Of a stretch of 19,182 nucleotides of DNA, positions 1-12,700 are shown piece after piece. Under the pieces are notes generated by a model. The model was not told where the DNA came from and did no database searches. It saw nothing but the letters and a program-made list of their open reading frames with translations. The stretch spans positions 1-19,182 of the forward strand of contig MCFG01000649.1 of NCBI GenBank assembly GCA_002104895.1, written 5' to 3'. Origin of the DNA: Anaeromyces robustus. Taxonomy: Eukaryota > Neocallimastigomycota > Neocallimastigomycetes > Neocallimastigales > Neocallimastigaceae. The translations under genes and the position numbers were made by a program. Within the stretch, counting starts at the first letter, position 1, and each line of letters starts with the position of its first letter.

Positions 1-3000
1 CACCATTAAGACATAATTTTATTGATTTTACTTTAGTTCCTTCTACTTCTTCGGTTATCTCTGCAAGTGTTCCATTAGCATCAGCTCCTGTACAACTACT
101 ATTGGTTACTTCAATAAGTTTACATTCCACTCCATCATAGGTTGGAGTACATTTAATGTAGGGAACATTACTTGTATTAACCGCATTAACTAAATAACCA
201 ATTTTATCGGTAATTTTATCACATTTGCTGGCTGATTCACAATAATATAAATCGCCTACTTCATCTTTCATTTTGGCTATCGTTTTATCTTCCTTAATTA
301 AATAATATCCTTGTCGACATCCATTTGGAGTACGTTCACTTCCTACACCACAATCCTTAACACAAGTATTTTCAGCTATAATGACATTATTATGGTTTGG
401 TGTACTTGAAGTGTCCGTTCCTACCGTATATCTAGTAACGAAAGCATCCGTAGCACAAGCTTCATAAGCAGTGACACTTGAAATTTTCTTAGTTGCAGAT
501 TCCATATAATAGGCTGTACCTGTAGTACCTGTAGTACCTGTACCTTCCATTAATTTTGCAAATCCATGACCTACTTCAATTAAAACTTTATCATCTTTTG
601 ATCCAAATACACCATGGTTTGCATCTAATTCAAGTTTATGGTATTCTACATTACTTGGATTATATTTAATTTCAATTTTATCGGTTGCACTTTCACAGAT
701 ATAAATTTTATTATTATTCTTTACAAGTTGTCCTACATTTACGGTTTTATCACTACATTCTTTATCTTCAATAGTTGCCAACAGACTACAAGTACCAGAA
801 GTACAAGAAATTACAGGATAAGTAGTAGCGCCGCTTCCTGAATTAAGATAATATCCTTTACCGGCGGTTACTAATTTTAAGGCATTATTACCAGTTTTCA
901 CTAGAGCTTTATCACCGCTTGTTGCCGTATATACTACTGAATCTGTATTAATTAAATAATAATAGCCATTGGTATCACCAATATTAAGGTTATCGGTGGC
1001 GTTAATGCAATACTTTACTTTTCCTTCACTGAATACTAATTTTCCTGCTGTAGAACAAGTGCTTTCGAAATCACTTGAACTACCTAAACTACATTCAGAA
1101 GCAGTACATTTAATAATTTTCTCGTTATTATTGGCTGGATTATCATTACCATTCATATAATATCCTGGTATCAAATTAGCTGTGGTAACGGCAACACAAT
1201 TACCATTGATACACTCTATTAATTCACTTTGACCTTCCTTTTTATTACCATTTATATAATATTTATAACCAGAAGTTGAAGCTAGTGTTACAGTATCACA
1301 AGTTGTAACACATTCACTTCCTTCACTACAAGTTCTAATGCATTTCATTAAACCACCAGCGTTATCATCATCTCTGGTAGTAATGTAATAAACATCCGCT
1401 ACGGGTTCAAGAATACAATGGTTAACATCATTATCTTCACATTTAATGATTTTACCACTTTCTCCTGTTATATAATATTGTATCTTACCAGCTTCTGGTG
1501 TTATTGAAATGGCTTTACCATTTCCTGATTTAACTAAATGTTTAGTTCCGGAGGTACCAAATCCACTTCCACTATTTACACTTAAAATATAATGTACTTC
1601 ACCAGCCTTAGTAAAATCAATGGCTCGACTAGCACCTAAACAGAAACCTTCTAATACATTATTTATTACTGCAAGTTTTCCTTTATTAGTTCCTGAACAA
1701 TTGACAACACCTGTATCTTCTTCAGAAAAAGTATGATCCGTTTTATAATTAATGACTGGTTTTCCACTTGAACCGATATATCCGTTTTTATAGTAACCAA
1801 CATTACATTCATTTGTACTACCATCACCACCATTACATACATCATTACATTTACTAGACGTGGTTCCACTACAATATATTAATTTTTCCTTTACAGCATC
1901 TTCAGGTTTACTTCTTGTAATGACATGATAATAACCTTCATCTATAGTAGCCGTTTCAGTTTGACTATCCGGTTTTCCCATTATAATTTTATCGACTTCT
2001 GAACTTACATAATACTTTCCATACTTAGGACTTACACTAATAGCAGCTTCATTTCCTACTCTAATTAAATATTCACCTGCAGCTCCAAATGCTGTTGCAG
2101 CAGTAGTAGTAATAACATAATAATCTTCATTTCCGGTGATATCTACTTTTTTATTATTACCAATACAAAGTTTATTACCATCAACAATTAATTCTGATGA
2201 GGTACATGAGGTTGCAAGATTTTCTTCCGTACATGATCCACTTCCATCACATTTAATAATCTTTCCTGAATGTCCAGTACTTACATAATAACCTTTTCTA
2301 CTAGTATTGATTGGTTTTGTGGTACAAACATTGTTAACACATTCGATTTTTATTAGTGAATTTGCAACAGTCTCACTGAAATAATAACCTGCTTTACTGT
2401 GTAATAATACATTATTATTAGTCGCTTCTACTAATATATTGGTATCTTTAGTGACAGCTTCATTTCCTGTAAAAACGGATGCTTCACCACTATATAAACT
2501 TAGATGATAGTATTTTTTCGTTGTATCCGTTGGAATTGCTACAGTATTAGTATCTAAACTACCATAACATAATCCTATGGCATTACCTGCATTGTTTAAA
2601 GCAACATGACCTTTTCCACCATTACTCTCATTACATTTATAGTTTATGGTAATCGCTTCACATACACTGCCATTACATCCTATTCTTGTATTTGCTGCAT
2701 ACTTATTTCCTGCTACATAATAACCATTTTGTACGTTTTCCATTACTTTACATTTGGTAGCGTCACATTCAATAAGAGAATTTGCCTTTTCACCATTAAT
2801 GAAATAACCACTTGGATCATTTATCAATATTAAATCTTTTCCTATTAATTGTTTTGTACCACTAATAATATATTCATTGGCTTCAATAGTTACTAAGTTC
2901 ACCGAATTCTTTTCTACTTTAATAACAACTTTGGTATTTCCTGTAACTGCTGTAGCTCCAGTAAATGGTGTAGTTTGTCCTGCTTTTACTTCTATAACAT

Positions 3001-6000
3001 AATATTTAGCGGTGTCAGTTGAGATATCAACAGTACCTCCTGTACCCTCAGCAATACATATAGAGGTCAATCCATTATCACTATAAATTAATTTTCCTAC
3101 ATTATTGGCATTACATGCTGTCATGACATGAGCATTGGAATCAGCAATAACACCTTTACTACTAGTACCATCATTCCAAATAATTGGTAGTAAATTCTTA
3201 TTGTTAGCATTGGCATTTAAATAATAACCAATGTCGTATGAAACCGATTTACAATTGGCCGCTTTATCATCAATACATTGGATTAAAGCTCCATTAGATA
3301 TATAGTATCCTGTAGAAACATTTTCTTCTAAAACAGCAGCATTATTTCCTGTTCTTATTAAAACTGTTTTAGTAGTATCTACTACACCAGTAAATAAGGA
3401 ATTCTTTTCACCACCACTACCATTTATTGTTAGTAAATAATAAGTATCATCAGAACCTGAATAGTTCGAAACTTCATTATCTCCTAAACATAAATGTGTT
3501 GTAATAGCACCACCGTTATACACTGATAATTTTGCTATATTTGCCGTACAGGCAGCATCAGTTACATCATTACTTGCAGCATTAGTTATAGCTTCACATT
3601 CCTTTCCATCACACTTTATGACAGCATTGGATGCAACTCCATTATTAACATAATAACCAATTTCAGGGCTTTGAACTAAATCGCATTCAGTGGTAGAAGT
3701 ACATTTAATTAAAGTATTGGAATAGGTATGACCTCCAGCATTTAAATAGTATCCTACATTAGCATTACTTAATTTCCAACCACTATTATATACTATTAAT
3801 GGTTTTCCAATGCCAGCGTTAAGATAGATATCAGTAGTTGGTGGTGTTAATTTATCACATATTCTATTATCACAATATACTACAATATTTTGTCCTCCTT
3901 CCTTTGCTAAATAATATCCTTCGGCATGGACTAATTCAACAGCATCATCACTTAATCTTACCAAGATTTTAAATCCATCTTTTTGATCCACCTTATATTG
4001 TCCAGTAAATGGTGAGAATTTATCACTAGCCACGGTCATGAAATAATAATCTACATTATTAGTAGCTTTTAATTCAACACCAACACTAGCAATACATATT
4101 TTGTATTTTCCATTATTTATTATATTTCCTGCTTCACAAGAATTTGTACTGATGGAACTAGCTGTCATATATTCACAAGATCCTTGAATACAACGTATGA
4201 CAGGTAAAACATTATTATTACTTCCAGAATTTAAATAATAACCACTTGAATTTTTGACGACGGTGACTTGATGATCTTGAACTTTTACAAGAATTTTTTG
4301 ATATATGGAAGAAGCGGTATTACCATTAACATATAATGATTTTTGACCTTTGACAACGTCAACTAAATAATATTTAAGGGTAGTTGGATTAGCCATATCT
4401 ACTCTTTCATCATTTTGTCTTGTTGGACAGAAATTAATAGTATCGCCCATCACTGAAACACCACCATCAATTGTTTTGTTACATGAATTAAATATGGTTG
4501 ATGGATCAATAATTTCAATATTTGAACCATCATAACTTATAAATGGTTGCTTTTCATTACCTTCACCATAATTAAGATAATAACCTTTTCCTGGAGCTTC
4601 AATAGCCTTACAAATTCTTCCATTACATTGAATTAATGGTTTAGTGGAAGTATCTAATCCATTAACAAAGTATCTAATACCTTCATTCCAAATTGGATCA
4701 GACATATCTACAACAGCAACTGAATTCTTACCATATTTTACTAAAACATTTTTACTAGTTGAATCTTGTGGTTCGAAAGCCGTAGAACTGGTTTCTAATA
4801 TTATAACGCCATAGTTTTCTGTTGCTACAGAAAAATCAACTCCTGAACCTTGACGACTTGGACAGAATTTATAAGTTGAAGATTCAGTGATAAGACCTCC
4901 TGCAATAGATTTACTACATCCACTCTTAAAGATGGTATCGGTTTTTGAAATACCTTTACCTTCTCCTGTTCTAGCATTTATACATTCAAGTATTGGTAGA
5001 TTTGCTTTAGTACTCTCATCAGCATTGATATAATAACCTTTATTGGATACAACTACTGCAGCTCCATTTCCAATTTTCACAATAACTTCTCTACCTTCTT
5101 TACCTAAGGCAGTACCTGAACTTAGCGTGATAGAGTAGTAACCTTCAGATGTAGTTGAAGTCATATCAATATTTTTCGTACTACTAATACAAATATTACT
5201 TGCTGTGGCACCTTTTACTATTTTACCTACACTATTTCCATCACAACTTCCAGCAATAACATCCGAAGCTGATGCCGGATTACCTTCAATTTCTTTAATA
5301 ACACCATCAGTGAATTTTATGATACGTTTTGTAGAATCACTAGATCCAGCATTAATATAATAACCTTTGGAAGGAACAATCGATTCACAAACTCCACTAA
5401 CACATTGAATTAATTTATCTCTTCCAGTTTGATCTGCATTGACATAATATCCAGCAGAGGAAGTAACCGTTTCACATTTACTTCCACTACATTTTAAGAG
5501 ACTTTTATCATAAGCAAAAATAGTATAACCTGTTAAACTAGCTTCACTACATGCCTCACTTCCATCTGCTTTTTTACATAATCTTAAATCACATTCATTA
5601 TTAGTAGTACATTCACTGACATCAGTTATTGATTTTTCACTAGTTAATAAATAATATCCAACATTACATCCTACTGATATAGTTAATTTACTTCCTGCAT
5701 ATATTGGTTGACATCTAGCTTTTACATCATCATTATTAATGTAATGATTATTGGCATATGGCTTTACAAAACATCCATTACTAGTACAAAGAATTTCTTT
5801 ATCTCTTAGCGTCATACCACTGTTTACATAGGTATTAGCTAATACCTCTGAATCTGAACAACTACTAGCACCACAGTTTATTAATTGCTTACTATTACTT
5901 TCTCCAGCATTTATATAATAACCTGAACCATCTATTATTTTACATGTTCCTTCAATACATGATATTAACTTCTTTTGAGATTTATTATAAATGTAGTAAC

Positions 6001-6723
6001 CATTGGCGTCCATGACATAATCACAACCTCCAGTTTCACATTTAATTAATAATTTTTCACTAGCATCTAAATAATACTGACCATTAGTAGGTGCAGATGA
6101 TTTTTGATTACATCCACCTGATGTCTTACATTCAATTAAACTAGTTGCTAAATCTTCTCTTAACTTATTTAAATAAATTCCCTCATCTTGAGCTGTAATG
6201 TGACTACATGCTCTACCATCACAATAAATTAAGGTATTCGTAAGTAAATTACCTGTACCTGTACTATCTAAATAATATCCTTCATCAGTAACTTTTACTA
6301 TACCATTGTAACCAGCTTTTACTAAGACATATCCACTTCCAAATATTGTTCCAGAAGATGTGTTTATGAAGTAATAAGTAAAACTACTTCTACTATAATC
6401 TTGACCACTTCCACTGGCTTTTTCACAGAAATTAGTTGTTGTAGTTTGAACAATTTTACCTATTTCTCCAACTCCACAAGTATTCTCTGCAGCAGTTTGG
6501 ATATTATCTACATTATCAACTGTGGTACATTTCGTACCATTACATTTTAAAAATGTATTACCATCTCCTCCATAGAGAACATAACCTACAGCATTACTTA
6601 TTTCTGTACAAGGATCAGTTCCATCACAGTACTGCAATATACAATTAGCTCCACTTTCACTACATTCAGTAGTAACATCGTAAACTGCCTTACCATTCTT
6701 CATTAAATAATAACCAGCATTAC
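1..6723 (-). CDS. Exon 4: GYY/Cys repeat region of the scaffoldin-like protein (open at window edge)
   Basis: I checked this frame in several long stretches, including both ends, and found no stop; it is in the same phase at 6721 and at base 4. It encodes more than 2,200 residues of two interleaved repeat types. Short units of about 25 to 30 residues follow the plan GYY(L/I)(N/D)...K.LI.C....C and are densest at about 5300-6300 (for example KKLISCIEGTCK, then GSGYYINAGES). Longer units of about 100 residues add a YY.L...VFTG...LV(K/E) segment and a CIG-type Cys motif (for example VFTGNEAV near 2470). Such GYY/Cys repeats resemble my recollection of anaerobic fungal scaffoldins. No dockerin, carbohydrate-binding module, catalytic site or membrane anchor is visible; any C-terminal anchor would lie outside the window. 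Confidence 0.8.
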
Positions 6724-9700
6724 CTAATATTTATTTAAAGATTAAGATTATATATGTATATGTGTATATTGAAATTTACATTTAATAAAAAAATAAAACA
6801 TTGCTTGTTAGATTCACATTAAAAGATTTGGTAAAACGTTTTCTCTTTTTTAAAAAAAAGTTTATTAATATTTTAAATTTATAATTTATACTTACATATT
6901 GATGATATTCTTAATTTTCCATCTTCTCCTACCGTAATTCCGCTATTTTTACAATCTTTAAATTATCGATAGAGATTAATATAAATAAATAAAATAAACA
7001 AATAAATAAATAAGAAAGTTATAAAAAGAAAAGTTATATAGTTATATTTATTTTTTATTTTTTTTTTAACTTTTATTTTGTCTATTTAATTCTAATAATA
7101 ATAGAATAATTTACCTATTTTTTTATTTTGGGTTTTATCATCTGATATCTCATAAGAATTACCATTTATATCAGTAATTATTTGTGTTCCACGACTACAA
7201 CTTGAACCTTCGCATTTTATAATTAATAATTTATATAATAAACGGTCTGTTTCAATATCTTTTGTACTTGGATCAATTATTTCAAATTCTTTACTGGATT
7301 TAATTTCAAGTACATTAGTTGAAGCATTAGTAAGAGTTTCACTCATTACTTGACAATGACTACCATCTTTAATACCATATATCTTTCCATTATCTATACA
7401 ATAACCTGTTACTGTATCATCATCATCACAAGTTGTCTCATTAGAAGGACAACTATTGCTTATGTCTATTACTACTTTTCTATTTTGAGTTTTATCAACT
7501 GCTATTTCAAAAGAATTACCAGTTTTATCAATAATATGTTCCGTTCCACGACTACAAGTTGAACCAGTACATTTTATAATTAATAATTTATATAATAAAT
7601 GATCCTTTTCAATATCTTTTGTACTTGGATCAATTATTTCAAATTCTTTGCTGGATTTAATTTTAAGTACATTAGTTGAATCATCATCAAAAGATCCTGC
7701 TATTATACAACTGCCACCACTAGTCTTAATACCATGTATAATTTTGTCATTAATACAGTAACTGGTAATGGTATCAGTATAACTACAAGTGGTTTCATCT
7801 GAATCAGTAAGATCAGTACTATTACAGATATCACTTATATTTATTTCTACTATTCTATTTTCAGTTTCATAGATTGATATTTCATAAGAATTACCAGTAG
7901 AATCAATAATTTCATCAACTGCTAGTCTACAATTTTCACCGATAGGACAATTTACAATAAATAATTTATCTAATATACTACTAATATCAGTGGTACTTAA
8001 ATCAACCATTGTAAATACGGGGGTACCTTTTTGAACTACATTATTATATGAACCTTCTGTGAAAGGTTCATTAGTTAATTTACAATTAGTTCCTTTTTCT
8101 GTAATACCATATATAACTCTATCGGAATGAATGCAATAATCCGTCATAGTATCACTATTAGTACAAGCAATCGAACTATCTGAGAAAACACTATCACTAT
8201 CAACAACACATTCAGTACTTATGAATATTCCTAATTTTCTATTTTGAGTTTTACCCTCTGATAAATTATATGATATTTCATACTTATTGCCTTTTACATC
8301 GACATTCTCATCTGTTCCAATAATACAATTTTCATTATCATCACAATTTACAATTAATAATTTATTTAATTCAGATTCAAAATATACTGGGTTTAATCCT
8401 ACTATTTCAAAACTTGTACTGCTTTCCATTTTAAGTATATTTTTTGAATTATTTTCAAAAGGTCCTGCTACTATACAACTACCACCACCTTCCTTGATAC
8501 CATGTATAATTTTTTTATTAATACAATAACTGGTTATATTATTAGAATTATCACAAGCTTCTTCATTTGAATTAGTAAGAACTGAATCTGAACAATAATC
8601 ATTTATAACTATTTCATTTGTTTTACATTGTTCATGATCTTTATTTTCCTCTAAACTACAATCTACAGTTTCTGTTTTACATTGTTCATGATCCTTATTT
8701 TCTTCTAAACTACAATCTACAGTTTCTGTTTTACATTGTTCATGATCTTTATTTTCTTCTAAACTACAATCTACAGTTTCTGTTTTACATTGTTCATGAT
8801 CCTTATTTTCTTCTAAACTACAATCTACAGTTTCTGTTTTACATTGTTCATGATCTTTATTTTCTTCTAAACTACAATCTATAGTTTCTGTTTTACATTG
8901 TTCATGATCTTTATTTTCCTCTAAAGTACAATCTATAGTTTCTGTTTTACATTGTTCATGATCCTTATTTTCTTCTAAACTACAATCTACAGTTTCTGTT
9001 TTACATTGTTCATGATCTTTATTTTCTTCTAAACTACAATCTATAGTTTCTGTTTTACATTGTTCATGATCTTTATTTTCCTCTAAAGTACAATCTATAG
9101 TTTCTGTTTTACATTGTTCATGATCCTTATTTTCCTCTAAAGTACAATCTATAGTTTCTGTTTTACATTGTTCATGATCTTTATTTTCTTCTAAACTACA
9201 ATCTACAGTTTCTGTTTTACATTGTTCATGATCCTTATTTTCTTCTAAACTACAATCTACAGTTTCTGTTTTACATTGTTCATGATCCTTATTTTCCTCT
9301 AAAGTACAATCTATAGTTTCTGTTTTACATTGTTCATGATCTTTATTTTCCTCTAAAGTACAATCTATAGTTTCTGTTTTACATTGTTCATGATCCTTAT
9401 TTTCCTCTAAAGTACAATCTATAGTTTCTGTTTTACATTGTTCATGATCTTTATTTTCCTCTAAAGTACAATCTATAGTTTCTGTTTTACATTGTTCATG
9501 ATCCTTATTTTCCTCTAAAGTACAATCTATAGTTTCTGTTTTACATTGTTCATGATCCTTATTTTCTTCTAAACTACAATCTATAGTTTCTGTTTTACAT
9601 TGTTCATGATCTTTATTTTCCTCTAAAGTACAATCTATAGTTTCTGTTTTACATTGTTCATGATCCTTATTTTCTTCTAAACTACAATCTACAGTTTCTG

Positions 9701-12700
9701 TTTTACATTGTTCATGATCTTTATTTTCTTCTAAACTACAATCTATAGTTTCTGTTTTACATTGTTCATGATCCTTATTTTCCTCTAAACTACAATCTAC
9801 AGTTTCTGTTTTACATTGTTCATGATCTTTATTTTCTTCTAAACTACAATCTATAGTTTCTGTTTTACATTGTTCATGATCCTTATTTTCCTCTAAAGTA
9901 CAATCTATAGTTTCTGTTTTACATTGTTCATGATCCTTATTTTCTTCTAAACTACAATCTACAGTTTCTGTTTTACATTGTTCATGATCCTTATTTTCCT
10001 CTAAAGTACAATCTATAGTTTCTGTTTTACATTGTTCATGATCTTTATTTTCCTCTAAAGTACAATCTATAGTTTCTGTTTTACATTGTTCATGATCCTT
10101 ATTTTCTTCTAAACTACAATCTACAGTTTCTATTTTACATTGTTCATGATCTTTATTTTCCTCTAAACTACAATCTATAGTTTCTGTTTTACATTGTTCA
10201 TGATCCTTATTTTCCTCTAAAGTACAATCTATAGTTTCTGTTTTACATTGTTCATGATCTTTATTTTCCTCTAAAGTACAATCTATAGTTTCTGTTTTAC
10301 ATTGTTCATGATCTTTATTTTCTTCTAAACTACAATCTACAGTTTCTGTTTTACATTGTTCATGATCTTTATTTTCTTCTAAACTACAATCTATAGTTTC
10401 TGTTTTACATTGTTCATGATCCTTATTTTCTTCTAAACTACAATCTACAGTTTCTGTTTTACATTGTTCATGATCCTTATTTTCCTCTAAAGTACAATCT
10501 ACAGTTTCTGTTTTACATTGTTCATGATCTTTATTTTCCTCTAAAGTACAATCTATAGTTTCTGTTTTACATTGTTCATGATCTTTATTTTCTTCTAAAC
10601 TACAATCTACAGTTTCTGTTTTACATTGTTCATGATCTTTATTTTCTTCTAAACTACAATCTATAGTTTCTGTTTTACATTGTTCATGATCCTTATTTTC
10701 CTCTAAAGTACAATCTACAGTTTCTGTTTTACATTGTTCATGATCTTTATTTTCCTCTAAAGTACAATCTATAGTTTCTGTTTTACATTGTTCATGATCC
10801 TTATTTTCTTCTAAACTACAATCTATAGTTTCTGTTTTACATTGTTCATGATCCTTATTTTCCTCTAAAGTACAATCTATAGTTTCTGTTTTACATTGTT
10901 CATGATCCTTATTTTCTTCTAAACTACAATCTACAGTTTCTGTTTTACATTGTTCATGATCTTTATTTTCTTCTAAAGTACAATCTATAGTTTCTGTTTT
11001 ACATTGTTCATGATCCTTATTTTCCTCTAAACTACAATCTACAGTTTCTGTTTTACATTGTTCATGATCCTTATTTTCTTCTAAACTACAATCTATAGTT
11101 TCTGTTTTACATTGTTCATGATCCTTATTTTCCTCTAAACTACAATCTATAGTTTCTGTTTTACATTGTTCATGATCCTTATTTTCCTCTAAACTACAAT
11201 CTATAGTTTCTGTTTTACATTGTTCATGATCCTTATTTTCTTCTAAACTACAATCTATAGTTTCTGTTTTACATTGTTCATGATCCTTATTTTCCTCTAA
11301 ACTACAATCTATAGTTTCTGTTTTACATTGTTCATGATCCTTATTTTCCTCTAAACTACAATCTATAGTTTCTGTTTTACATTGTTCATGATCCTTATTT
11401 TCTTCTAAACTACAATCTATAGTTTCTGTTTTACATTGTTCATGATCCTTATTTTCCTCTAAACTACAATCTATAGTTTCTGTTTTACATTGTTCATGAT
11501 CCTTATTTTCCTCTAAACTACAATCTATAGTTTCTGTTTTACATTGTTCATGATCCTTATTTTCCTCTAAACTACAATCTATAGTTTCTGTTTTACATTG
11601 TTCATGATCCTTATTTTCCTCTAAACTACAATCTATAGTTTCTGTTTTACATTGTTCATGATCCTTATTTTCCTCTAAACTACAATCTATAGTTTCTGTT
11701 TTACATTGTTCATGATCCTTATTTTCCTCTAAACTACAATCTATAGTTTCTGTTTTACATTGTTCATGATCCTTATTTTCCTCTAAACTACAATCTATAG
11801 TTTCTGTTTTACATTGTTCATGATCCTTATTTTCCTCTAAACTACAATCTATAGTTTCTGTTTTACATTGTTCATGATCCTTATTTTCCTCTAAACTACA
11901 ATCTATAGTTTCTGTTTTACATTGTTCATGATCCTTATTTTCCTCTAAACTACAATCTATAGTTTCTGTTTTACATTGTTCATGATCCTTATTTTCTTCT
12001 AAACTACAATCTATAGTTTCTGTTTTACATTGTTCATGATCCTTATTTTCCTCTAAACTACAATCTATAGTTTCTGTTTTACATTGTTCATGATCCTTAT
12101 TTTCCTCTAAACTACAATCTATAGTTTCTGTTTTACATTGTTCATGATCTTATTTTCCTCTAAACTACAATCTATAGTTTCTGTTTTACATTGTTCATGA
12201 TCCTTATTTTCCTCTAAACTACAATCTATAGTTTCTGTTTTACATTGTTCATGATCCTTATTTTCTTCTAAACTACAATCTATAGTTTCTGTTTTACATT
12301 GTTCATGATCCTTATTTTCCTCTAAACTACAATCTATAGTTTCTGTTTTACATTGTTCATGATCCTTATTTTCCTCTAAACTACAATCTATAGTTTCTGT
12401 TTTACATTGTTCATGATCCTTATTTTCTCTAAACTACAATCTATAGTTTCTGTTTTACATTGTTCATGATCCTTATTTTCCTCTAAACTACAATCTATAG
12501 TTTCTGTTTTACATTGTTCATGATCCTTATTTTCCTCTAAACTACAATCTATAGTTTCTGTTTTACATTGTTCATGATCCTTATTTTCTTCTAAACTACA
12601 ATCTATAGTTTCTGTTTTACATTGTTCATGATCCTTATTTTCCTCTAAACTACAATCTATAGTTTCTGTTTTACATTGTTCATGATCCTTATTTTCCTCT

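Noticed and set aside
638-2833. Plus-strand open frames at 638-841, 969-1160 and 2606-2833 and the minus-strand one at 1666-1869
   Set aside because: All overlap exon 4 in other frames, are short and show no domain-like composition; the exon 4 frame is the coding one.
7092-8429. Minus-strand open frame as a free-standing 445-residue gene starting at 8429
   Set aside because: The frame continues upstream with the same module motifs into the array; the array simply lacks Met. Its last residues to 7092 are intron read-through past the donor at 7114.
7350-8529. Plus-strand open frames at 7350-7562 and 8287-8529
   Set aside because: These are antisense shadows of modules A' to D' in exon 2.
8618-8884. 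Plus-strand open frame with a repeated FYIVHDLYFLLNYNLQ peptide
   Set aside because: It is the antisense shadow of the 54-bp array, whose period is a multiple of three, so an antisense frame stays open.
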